A stretch of DNA of 56,883 nt, taken from Dehalococcoidia bacterium. GTDB lineage: Bacteria; Chloroflexota; Dehalococcoidia; SHYB01. The stretch lies in contig SHYB01000004.1 of assembly GCA_009693015.1 (NCBI GenBank), positions 16,001-72,883 on the forward strand, in the 5' to 3' direction. Below, one piece after another: positions 50,271 to 56,883 of the stretch. The stretch's first letter is position 1, and every line of letters begins with the position of its first letter. The position numbers were made by a program, and so were the translations under genes. The notes beneath the pieces were generated by a model. The model saw only the letters and a program-made list of their open reading frames with translations. It was not told the DNA's origin and made no database searches.

Positions 50271-51203
50271 CTATGCCACGGCGGGTATTATTTCGCGCGC
50301 AATCAATTCCATGACGCGGAGGTACGCCGGCACGTCCATGCCGCGCGGGCGGGGGCTGAACGCCACGTGCTGCACGCCCAGACCCTGCAAGAAACGCAGG
50401 TCGGCGATTACCTGATCTAGATTGCCGGTGACTGGGAAGTTGCGCTCCGACTCCTCCAAGCGGTCCTTGGTAATGCGCAACTGGTTGAACACGGACAGGG
50501 TGAGATGCTCCATGGGGCGGTTCGCAGCGCGGCATATTTCCTGGAACCGGGCGATGCGCTGCGCGGCCTCGGCGTTGGTGAGATCAATCATGTGCAGGCC
50601 ATCGCCCAGGGCGGCGGCGCGGCGCATGGCGTGATCGCTGTTGCCGCCCACCCAGATGGGCACGCTGCGCCGCACCGGCTTGGGCTCCACGGACATATCG
50701 CCGATGCGATAGAACGTGCCGGCGAACTGCGGCGTCTCTTGCGACCACACCTCGCGCAGGTAGCGGATCTGCTCGTCGGTCATCGCGCCGCGCTGCTTGA
50801 TGGAGACGCCCGCGGCATCGAATTCCTCCGGTATCCAGCCCGTGCCCACGCCCAGGATGACGCGCCCGCCGGAGAGCTGGTCAATGGCGCTGACCAGCTT
50901 GGCGGTGACCAGCGGGTGCCGGATGGGGAGCACCAGCACGCCCACACAGATTTTCACACGCTTGGTGCGCCCAGCCACGGCAGCCATTACGGCGAGGGGG
51001 TCGAGGATAGGCGTGTCGGCGTCCAGCGTGCGCGGCGTGCCGCGGGAGTAGGGATAGGGCAGCGCGGGATGCCGGGGCAGCGCCAGGTGATCGCTGGTCC
51101 ACACCGTGTCGAAGCCCAGCTCGTCCGCCTTGTCGGCAATGGCGTAGATGGCATCCGGCGTGGCGTTGGGGCCGATGTTGGGCAGCGATATGCCAATCTC
51201 CAC
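50271..51203 (-). CDS. LLM-class F420-dependent oxidoreductase
   Basis: A 310-residue luciferase-like TIM barrel. EIGISLPNIGPNATPDAIYA, FDTVWTSDHLALP, KICVGVLVLPIRHP and LGVGTGWIPEEFDAAG are typical of the F420-using subfamily. VPIWVGGNSDHAMRRAAALG is the phosphate-binding region. The substrate is unknown. GTG 51203 has a textbook AGGAGG six bases upstream, much better than the longer in-frame start at 51269. Confidence 0.92.
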   Translation of the reverse strand: MEIGISLPNIGPNATPDAIYAIADKADELGFDTVWTSDHLALPRHPALPYPYSRGTPRTLDADTPILDPLAVMAAVAGRTKRVKICVGVLVLPIRHPLVTAKLVSAIDQLSGGRVILGVGTGWIPEEFDAAGVSIKQRGAMTDEQIRYLREVWSQETPQFAGTFYRIGDMSVEPKPVRRSVPIWVGGNSDHAMRRAAALGDGLHMIDLTNAEAAQRIARFQEICRAANRPMEHLTLSVFNQLRITKDRLEESERNFPVTGNLDQVIADLRFLQGLGVQHVAFSPRPRGMDVPAYLRVMELIAREIIPAVA

Positions 51204-51324
51204 GGCGTTCCTCCTGAGACCGGCGGCTATGGCACGGGCCAGCGGCTCCGGCCAGTCTAACGAAGCCATTTCCCCGCCGCAAGGCGCGCGCCGCTAAAAG
51301 CAGATCTCCAGCGGTAAGCCGGCG

Positions 51325-51913
51325 TTGTCCACCGAAGGCTCGCCGCGCAGCACCTCCGCCTCGCCGATACCGGCGTGGGGCACGGTATTCACCTCCATGT
51401 TCATGCACGGCGGCGTGCTGCACATCTTGGGCAATATGGTGTTCCTCTGGGTCTTCGGCGATAACGTGGAGGACCGCCTGGGCCACGTTGGCTACCTGGC
51501 GTTCTACCTTGCTGCTGGCGTGGCCGCCACGTGGACCCAGGTGGCGATCGACATGGACTCGCGCACGCCGCTGATCGGCGCCAGCGGGGCCATCGCCGGA
51601 GTGCTGGGAGCGTATCTGCTGCTGTACCCCTTCAACCAGGTGAAGACATTGGTCGTCTTCATCTTCATCACCGTGACCCGCATACCGGCGATGTACTTGC
51701 TAGCGATATGGTTCGCATTGCAATTTTTCAGCGGCATCGGCTCGCTGACGCCGGCGTTCGGGGAAGGCGGCGTAGGCGTACTGGGCGCACATCGGGGGGT
51801 TCGCCGCGGGCATGCTGGTCATCGCCGCGCTGAAGCTCGCGGTGTGGCGCGAGCCGGTGCTGCCGCGACGGCCCCTGCCTGCCGATTTCTGGAGCCCGCG
51901 CTGGCGCGGCTAG
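51325..51913 (+). pseudogene. Rhomboid protease, 5'-truncated and frameshifted
   Basis: TSMFMHGGVLHILGNMVFLW, FGDNVED and LIGASGAIAGVLGAYLLLYP (catalytic Ser in GASG) identify a rhomboid intramembrane serine protease. The first membrane helix expected before TSMFMHGG is absent: upstream sequence is not hydrophobic and abuts the divergent LLM gene. A one-base shift near 51775 then moves the end, GFAAGMLVIAALKLAVW to RWRG, out of frame; the shifted frame ends at TAG 51911-51913. The region with the catalytic His (YWAHIGG) is the one split. Probably non-functional. Confidence 0.75.
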
Positions 51914-51992
51914 CACGCCGCTCCGCACCTGCGCCTAGAGTCGCCTCTGCGTCATGCACAAATCTGTCGCGCGCATGTGTTGACACGGCGAT

Positions 51993-52009
51993 TTAGGCGT
52001 ATCACCTAA
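51993..52009 (+). promoter_or_regulatory. Inverted repeat downstream of TTGACA
   Basis: TTAGG-CGTATCA-CCTAA is a perfect inverted repeat, eight bases after a TTGACA at 51980-51985. It overlaps another, CACCT-AAGTG-AGGTG (52003-52017). It covers the expected -10 region, where no good -10 hexamer is seen, so it may be an operator. It resembles TTAGG/CCTAA boxes of DtxR-type regulators only loosely, because the spacing differs. Confidence 0.5.
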
Positions 52010-52059
52010 GTGAGGTGAGTAGGCAAGCAAGGGGCAATGCGAAAGGAGGTGCAGCGGTG

Positions 52060-52119
52060 ATGCTAAGAAAGCTCATCTGCGTCTGGCACTATCCTTCGGT
52101 TAGCCCGCTGGCGGCCTAA
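52060..52119 (+). CDS. Predicted 19-residue peptide
   Basis: ATG 52060 follows AAAGGAGGT with nine-base spacing, the best ribosome site in the area. The product MLRKLICVWHYPSVSPLAA has Trp, His and Tyr in a row, as leader peptides of attenuators often do. Hairpins and a terminator follow. Expression is inferred from the ribosome site only. Confidence 0.45.
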   Translation: MLRKLICVWHYPSVSPLAA

Positions 52120-52257
52120 GGCAGTGGCAGAGGTGGTGAAGGCGCCGGCGGGTTGGGACATACCCACCCCCTCTGGGCTTGACGCCCAGAGCGACCGCAA
52201 ATCTGGACGTGATGTCCAGGCAATCCGGGTACTGGAGCGGCGACGAAAGTTCGGTCT

Positions 52258-52290
52258 GACGCCCCCACAGATGTGGGGACGTCGTTTTTT
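52258..52290 (+). terminator. Strong intrinsic terminator
   Basis: GACGCCCCCACA and TGTGGGGACGTC form a 12-bp stem with one wobble, followed by G and TTTTTT at 52285-52290. It is the clearest rho-independent terminator in the window. Confidence 0.85.
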
Positions 52291-52293
52291 GTG

Positions 52294-52323
52294 TTCGACT
52301 ACCGTGGCCGGCAACGATACAAT
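52294..52323 (+). promoter_or_regulatory. Likely promoter for the YbhN-like gene
   Basis: TTCGAC at 52294-52299 and TACAAT at 52318-52323 are spaced 18 bases, immediately after the terminator and 38 bases before GTG 52362. Confidence 0.5.
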
Positions 52324-52361
52324 TGCGGGACACTCATGATTGCCCGCCCAAGGCCCCCCTG

Positions 52362-53354
52362 GTGAAATCCCGCAGCTTTCGCACCCGTTTGATCCTTTCA
52401 CTGTTCTTCGGCCTGGCAGTGTTCGTTGGACTGCTCCTCTACGGCGATATATCCGGCATCGGATCGTCGCTCGCCCGCTTCCGCTGGTCGCTGCTGCCCG
52501 CGATCCTCGGCCTGACGCTGTTCAACTACGTGGTCCGCTTTCTTAAGTGGCAGTACTACCTTGGCCTGGCGGGAATCCGCAACGTGCGCCTGGCGGACAG
52601 CGTCAATATTTTTTTCGCCGGCCTGGTGATGACCATCACGCCGGGGAAGCTGGGCGAATGGCTGAAAAGCTACCTGCTCAAGGAGCGCTACGGCACGCCC
52701 GTCAGCGTCTCCGCGCCCATCGTGCTGGCGGAGCGCGTGACCGACGCGTACGGGATGATCCTGCTCTCCTCGCTGGGCCTGTTCCTCTTCAAGGACGGCT
52801 GGGTGTTCGTCATCCTCCTATCCGCGCTGGGGTTCGCCATTACGGCGATGTTCCGCTGGCGCCCCGCGGCGCGATGGTGCATCGGCGCGGCAGGGCGGAT
52901 GCCGCTGCTGCGACGCCACACGCCGTTCATCGCGTCGTTCTACGAAAGCGCCTATACGCTGTTCTCCCCCCGCGCGCTGGCGATCTCCGTGGCGATGGGC
53001 TTTGTCTCGTGGCTCGGCGAAGGCATTGCCATGTATTTCGTGCTGCTGGGGCTGGGCGCGCCCCACAGCGCCGAGCTGATCGTGCAGGGGGTGTTCATCC
53101 TATCTGTCACCTCGCTCGCGGGGGCGGTGGCGATCTTGCCGGGCGGCCTGGGCGTAGTGGAGGGCGGCATCACCGGCCTGGCGCAATCGCTCGTTGGCCT
53201 ATCCCGCGAGGCCGCGGCGACGGCCACGCTGATCATACGCATCGGCACGCTGTGGTTCGGCGTGGCGATCGGCCTGGTCGCGCTGGTCATACTGACGCGG
53301 CGCATGGGGCGGAACGTGGTGGCGGATGCGGAAGCGGCGCGGAAGCCGGCCTAG
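52362..53354 (+). CDS. YbhN/AglD-like (lysylphosphatidylglycerol synthase TM region) membrane protein
   Basis: About 330 residues with seven or more membrane helices (LILSLFFGLAVFVGLLLYGD first). FNYVVRFLKWQYYL, ITPGKLGEWLKSYLLKERYG and VLAERVTDAYGMILL are conserved family segments, as is AILPGGLGVVEGGITGL. Homologues are flippase-like proteins of polyprenol- or lipid-linked pathways. GTG 52362 was chosen just before the first helix; TTG 52323 would add 13 residues inside the -10 box. The two polyprenol GT2 genes at 39-41 kb could in principle supply its substrate. Confidence 0.88.
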   Translation: MKSRSFRTRLILSLFFGLAVFVGLLLYGDISGIGSSLARFRWSLLPAILGLTLFNYVVRFLKWQYYLGLAGIRNVRLADSVNIFFAGLVMTITPGKLGEWLKSYLLKERYGTPVSVSAPIVLAERVTDAYGMILLSSLGLFLFKDGWVFVILLSALGFAITAMFRWRPAARWCIGAAGRMPLLRRHTPFIASFYESAYTLFSPRALAISVAMGFVSWLGEGIAMYFVLLGLGAPHSAELIVQGVFILSVTSLAGAVAILPGGLGVVEGGITGLAQSLVGLSREAAATATLIIRIGTLWFGVAIGLVALVILTRRMGRNVVADAEAARKPA

Positions 53355-53367
53355 GCCACAGGACCGG

Positions 53368-55752
53368 CTACTCCCGCAGCGTAGCCCCGGCTTCTTTTGC
53401 CAGCCGCTCCAGCAATCGCGCTTGCGTCTTGTCCGCCTCGTCGCCGGAAAGGGTGCGCGCAGGCGAGAGGTACACGATGCGGCAGGCCAGCGATTTCTTG
53501 TCAGCGGCGATGTGCTCGCCGGTGTACACGTCGAACAGCGTGACCTCATGCACCAGCGGCGTGGCAGCGATGATCGCGGTCACGCGCTGCGCGGGCATGG
53601 CGCGGTCCACGACAAGGGCGATATCGCGTACCACGCCGGGGTAGCGCGGGATCTGGGCGTAGGACCGGCCGCGCGCGGGCAGCAGCAACAGCAGCGCATC
53701 AAGATCAAGCTCGAAGTAGGCCACCGGGCGCGGCAAGAGATCGTAGGCGCGGGCCTCCTTGGGATGCACCTCGCCCGCGACGCCGATGCGCACGCCCGCC
53801 ACGGTAATGCCTGCGGCGCGACCGGGGTGCAACCGCGAGTCCCTGGCGGGATCGAAACTCGCGGCAACGCCAAGCGTGGCAAGCAGGCCCTCCACCACGC
53901 CCTTGGCGTCGTAGAAACCCATCTCCCCCTGGGCGCCGTGCCAATGCGGCTCGGCGCGCGATCCGGATAGGACGCCGGCCAGCAGCTCGCGCTCCTGCGG
54001 CAGGTCCTCCGGCCGGGGCAGATACACGCGCCCGCATTCGAAGATGCGCACGCCGCCTTCCTGCTGGCGCTGGTTGGAGGCGAGCGTGCGGAGCAGGCCG
54101 CGCCGCAGCCCGATCCGCAGCTCTTCCAGGTCCGCGGACATGGCGTGCTGCATCCGTAACGGAGCAATGCCGGCCACTGGCTCTTGGGCGCTGGTGAGGG
54201 AGTAGGTGACCACTTCGTCCATTCCGCTAGCTACTAGATAATCGCGCACGGCATCCTTGAGCGCGATCATCGGCGCGGGCTCGTAGGCGGGCAGACGGCC
54301 CACGGCGGTGGACGAGGGAAGCCACTCGTAGCCGCGGAGTCGCGCTACCTCTTCGATAAGGTCCTCCTCGATGGCAATATCGGTGCGCCAGTAGGGCGCG
54401 GCGACGTCCAGGGCATCCACGCCCGCGTTGGTGGGGGCGAACCCCAGCCGCCGGAGTGTCTCCGCCATCTCCATGGCAGGCACGGCCACGCCGAGCAATT
54501 GGCGGGCGCGCTGCTCCGTGAGGCGAATCGGCGCCTGGACTTTCTTGCCGGGGAAGACGTCCAGCATGCCCTGCGCGGCGACGCCTCCGGCGATCTCCAC
54601 CAGCAGTTGCGTGGCGCGTCGCGCGGCGTAGTGGGAAAGCTCCTGCGGCAGACCCTTCTCGAAGCGTAGCGAGGCTTCGCTACGCAGGCCGACCTCGCGT
54701 CCCGTGCGGCGCACGCTGATATTGTTGAAGCACGCCGACTCCAGCAGCACGCTGACCGTGGCCTCGCTCACCTCGCTCTGGCTACCGCCCATCACGCCGG
54801 CAATCGCCACGGGCCGCGCCGCGTCGGCGATGACCAGCATGTGCGGCGCAAGGGTACGGTCAACACCGTCAATCGTCGTCATCTTCTCGCCCGCCGCCGC
54901 GCGCCGCACGACGATCTTGTGCCCCGCGAGCTTGTCGTAGTCGAAGGCGTGCAGCGGCTGGCCGAATTCCAGCATGACGTAGTTGGTGATGTCCACCACG
55001 TTGTTGATCGCGCGAACGCCCGCCGCGGCAAGGCGGTCCTGCATCCACTTGGGCGAGGGAGCGATCTTCACGCCGGTGACGACGGTAGCGATATAGCGCG
55101 GGCAGAGCTCTGCATCGGCGATCTCCACGGAGGCGAGTCCGGCGATAGGCTTGCCTGCCTCAGCGTACTCCAGCGACGGCTCGCGCAGGGACTTGCCAGT
55201 GACGGCGGCGGCCTCGCGGGCGATGCCCAGGACGGAGAGGCAATCGGGCCGGTTCGCGGTGACGGCGAAATCCAGCACAGCGTCGCCCATGTAGCCGGCG
55301 AGAGGCATGCCCACCCGCGCGTCCGCGGGCAGCACCAGGATGCCTTCGTGCTGCGTGGAGAGGCCAAGCTCGCGTTCCGAGCACACCATGCCATGGGACT
55401 CCACGCCGCGGATCTTCGCCGGCTTGAGCACGTTAGGCTCGCCACTGTGGCCATCGAGCAGCTTCGCGCCCGCGCGGGCGAAGGCAATCTTTTGCCCCAC
55501 CGCCACGTTCGGCGCGCCGCAGACCACGGTCATCGTATCGCTGCCGGTATCCACCGTAGCCAGGCGCAGGCGATCGGCGTTGGGGTGCGGCACCACTTCC
55601 GTCACCCGTCCCACCACCACGCCCTCCCACGTCCCGCCGATCGGTTCGACGCTGTCCATCTCCACGCCCGCCAGCGTCATGCGATGCCCCAGCTCCCGCG
55701 CGGGCAGGTCAACATCAACGTACGCCTTGAGCCAGGAGAGGGAGAGTTTCAT
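53368..55752 (-). CDS. pheT: Phenylalanine-tRNA ligase beta subunit
   Basis: A 794-residue subunit. KLSLSWLKAYVDVDLP opens it, followed by the EMAP-like tRNA-binding domain (VEPHPNADRL-type VVPHPNADRLRLATVD, VCGAPNV, GVESHGMVCSERELGL). The B3/B4 editing region, B5, the catalytic-like domain (EVVTYSLTS) and a C-terminal FDX-ACB domain (RYPGVVRDIALVVD, SLACRIVYLSPARTL) complete it. It starts three bases after the pheS stop, so the two subunits are made from one message. Confidence 0.97.
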   Translation of the reverse strand: MKLSLSWLKAYVDVDLPARELGHRMTLAGVEMDSVEPIGGTWEGVVVGRVTEVVPHPNADRLRLATVDTGSDTMTVVCGAPNVAVGQKIAFARAGAKLLDGHSGEPNVLKPAKIRGVESHGMVCSERELGLSTQHEGILVLPADARVGMPLAGYMGDAVLDFAVTANRPDCLSVLGIAREAAAVTGKSLREPSLEYAEAGKPIAGLASVEIADAELCPRYIATVVTGVKIAPSPKWMQDRLAAAGVRAINNVVDITNYVMLEFGQPLHAFDYDKLAGHKIVVRRAAAGEKMTTIDGVDRTLAPHMLVIADAARPVAIAGVMGGSQSEVSEATVSVLLESACFNNISVRRTGREVGLRSEASLRFEKGLPQELSHYAARRATQLLVEIAGGVAAQGMLDVFPGKKVQAPIRLTEQRARQLLGVAVPAMEMAETLRRLGFAPTNAGVDALDVAAPYWRTDIAIEEDLIEEVARLRGYEWLPSSTAVGRLPAYEPAPMIALKDAVRDYLVASGMDEVVTYSLTSAQEPVAGIAPLRMQHAMSADLEELRIGLRRGLLRTLASNQRQQEGGVRIFECGRVYLPRPEDLPQERELLAGVLSGSRAEPHWHGAQGEMGFYDAKGVVEGLLATLGVAASFDPARDSRLHPGRAAGITVAGVRIGVAGEVHPKEARAYDLLPRPVAYFELDLDALLLLLPARGRSYAQIPRYPGVVRDIALVVDRAMPAQRVTAIIAATPLVHEVTLFDVYTGEHIAADKKSLACRIVYLSPARTLSGDEADKTQARLLERLAKEAGATLRE

Positions 55753-55755
55753 GGA

Positions 55756-56781
55756 TCAGAACTGCCTCAAAAACCGCAGATCGTTAGCATAGAACAGGCG
55801 AATATCGTCAATGCCGTACTTCAGCATGGCGATGCGCTCCACGCCCATGCCGAAGGCGTAGCCGGTGTAGCGCGCCGGGTCTACGTTCACCCGCCGCAGC
55901 ACGTCAGGGTGCACCATGCCCGCGCCCATGATCTCGATCCAGCCGCTGTGCCCGCACACGCGACAGCCCTTGCCTTCGCACACGAAGCAGTCAATCGCCA
56001 TCTCCGCGCCCGGCTCCACGAAAGGAAAGTAATCGCAGCGGAAGCGCACCTTGCGCTCCACGCCGAAGATGCGCCGCGCGAACTCGTACAGCGTGCCCTT
56101 GAGATCGGCGAAGGAGATGCCTTCGTCTATCGCCAGACCCTCCACCTGGTGAAAATGCCATTCGTGGGTAGCGTCCGTGGCCTCATGACGGTACACCTTG
56201 CCGGGGACGATCACGCGCACCGGCGGCTTGTGCGTTTCCATGTGGCGTATCTGCATGGGAGATGTATGCGTGCGCAACAACATCGGCCGCTGCCCCTCCA
56301 GCCACAGCGTGTCCCACATATCGCGCGCGGGATGTCCCGGGGGGATGTTGAGTGCCTCGAAGTTATAATAGTCCCACTCCACCTCGGGGCCTTCGACCGT
56401 CTGAAAGCCCATGTCGGCGAAGGCGCGGGTGATCTCGCGGATGACGCGCGTGGTGGGATGCAGATGGCCGGCGAGGGGACGCCATCCCGGCAGGGTCACG
56501 TCAATCGCCTCACGCTGGGCGATGGTCGCGGCGACGGCGTCCTGCAGCGATGCCGACTTCGCGGCGAATCGCTCTTCCAGCAGCGTCTTGAGCTCGTTGG
56601 CCTGCGCGCCCGCGGCGCGGCGCTCCTCCGGGGCCAGCGCGCTCAGGCCGCGCAACGCCTGGCTCATCGGGCCCTTGCGTCCCAGATAGGCCACGCGCCA
56701 TTCCTCCAGCGCCGCCGGCGTCGAGGCGGCGTCGAGAGAGGCAAGGGCCTTGGCTCGCAAATCATCCATCTGCTGTTGCAT
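55756..56781 (-). CDS. pheS: Phenylalanine-tRNA ligase alpha subunit
   Basis: A class II aminoacyl-tRNA synthetase catalytic subunit of 341 residues: N-terminal coiled coil (LDDLRAKAL-like DDLRAKALASLD), motif 2 at GKVYRHEATDATHEWHFHQVEGL, and motif 3 at GYAFGMGVERIAMLKYGIDD. The Cys-rich loop CFVCEGKGCRVCGHSGW is common in bacterial PheS. ATG 56781 and 56769 are both possible. The remaining 102 bases upstream show no T-box or other recognisable leader. Confidence 0.97.
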   Translation of the reverse strand: MQQQMDDLRAKALASLDAASTPAALEEWRVAYLGRKGPMSQALRGLSALAPEERRAAGAQANELKTLLEERFAAKSASLQDAVAATIAQREAIDVTLPGWRPLAGHLHPTTRVIREITRAFADMGFQTVEGPEVEWDYYNFEALNIPPGHPARDMWDTLWLEGQRPMLLRTHTSPMQIRHMETHKPPVRVIVPGKVYRHEATDATHEWHFHQVEGLAIDEGISFADLKGTLYEFARRIFGVERKVRFRCDYFPFVEPGAEMAIDCFVCEGKGCRVCGHSGWIEIMGAGMVHPDVLRRVNVDPARYTGYAFGMGVERIAMLKYGIDDIRLFYANDLRFLRQF

Positions 56782-56883
56782 GAGGAAACATCGCTCCAGG
56801 AGACACCAGAACGCCTGAAAGCATACTGAAGTGCGCCGAGAGACGTCAAATGCCGCGGGGCGCCGCCCGCGAACGCCCGCATC

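Larger units (their letters stand above)
51980..52290 (+). ncRNA. Candidate structured transcript (leader or small RNA)
   Basis: A TTGACA box (51980-51985) is followed by a strong ribosome site and a 19-codon ORF. Perfect hairpins come next at 52171-52191 (8-bp stem CTCTGGGC, loop TTGAC) and 52203-52219 (6-bp stem CTGGAC, loop GTGAT), then a terminator at 52258-52290. I do not recognise it as tmRNA, 6S, RNase P, SRP RNA, T-box or a riboswitch class I know. A separate promoter lies between its terminator and the next gene, so it may be an independent RNA, although attenuation of that gene is also possible. The true 5' end is not known. Confidence 0.45.

Noticed and set aside
51993-52009. DtxR/IdeR iron box
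   Set aside because: The TTAGG and CCTAA arms fit, but the spacing is 7 rather than 9 and no metal gene follows directly, so it is listed only as an inverted repeat.
54841-56829. A 662-codon plus-strand frame opposite pheST
   Set aside because: It is antisense to two unmistakable synthetase subunits and shows no domain.
56782-56883. T-box or phenylalanine leader in front of pheS
   Set aside because: Only 102 bases are available, and they show neither a T-box motif nor a leader peptide rich in Phe.

Overview
The window is GC-rich and densely coded, with tightly packed convergent gene ends, many GTG and TTG starts and sigma70-like promoters (TTGACA/TATAAT type). The gene set (F420-type luciferase-like oxidoreductase, selA, a CbbQ-type ATPase with a vWA partner, NDH-2 with a cyclic-nucleotide-type domain, two TIM-barrel amidohydrolases, MaoC and crotonase enzymes, class I FtsZ) best fits a free-living member of the Chloroflexota, perhaps near Dehalococcoidia. 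That placement is inferred from gene content, not from a phylogeny.

Layout. 1-2.2 kb: the 3' end of a thiolase, a tRNA-Ala with a decayed tandem copy just upstream, then decayed genes (SRPBCC protein, response regulator) and two small hypotheticals. 2.2-8.8 kb: NDH-2, a MogA/MoaB-like protein with a His-rich tail, trmD, a broken methyladenine glycosylase, a TfoX-like protein, a crotonase, a convergent amidohydrolase and rplS. 8.8-18.8 kb: priA, def, a CCA-adding enzyme, secD, an enormous secF and a CDF transporter. 18.8-26 kb: a class IV aminotransferase, cinA, and a minus-strand operon coaE-cbbQ-like-vWA. 26-35.6 kb: selA, mutS2, VOC, zinc ribbon, rarA, MFS, ftsZ under an operator-flanked promoter, and a membrane protein carrying a duplicated palindromic element. 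35.6-41.2 kb: amidohydrolase, thrB, lysC, two GT2 enzymes flanking a CoA-binding protein. 41.2-49.8 kb: TPR protein, cobalamin adenosyltransferase, lipoprotein hydrolase, hisH-hisA-methyltransferase, an FAD oxidoreductase and MFS pair, hisF. 49.8-56.9 kb: MaoC and LLM oxidoreductase operon, a rhomboid pseudogene, a candidate structured RNA with a leader peptide and terminator, a YbhN-like flippase and pheST.

Most of the window is housekeeping: translation and protein export (trmD, rplS, def, cca, pheST, secDF), replication and repair (priA, mutS2, rarA), amino-acid synthesis (thrB, lysC, hisHAF) and cofactors (coaE, cinA, cobalamin adenosyltransferase). The most unusual items are the SecF of about 906 residues, whose extracytoplasmic loop holds about nine degenerate repeats of about 75 residues; the ftsZ promoter bracketed by two near-identical 17-bp palindromes; an apparently independent structured transcript at about 51.98-52.29 kb; and the coaE-linked MoxR/vWA pair with an N-terminal helical repeat region. 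Several genes carry frameshifts or stops. Without reads I cannot separate true pseudogenes from assembly errors.
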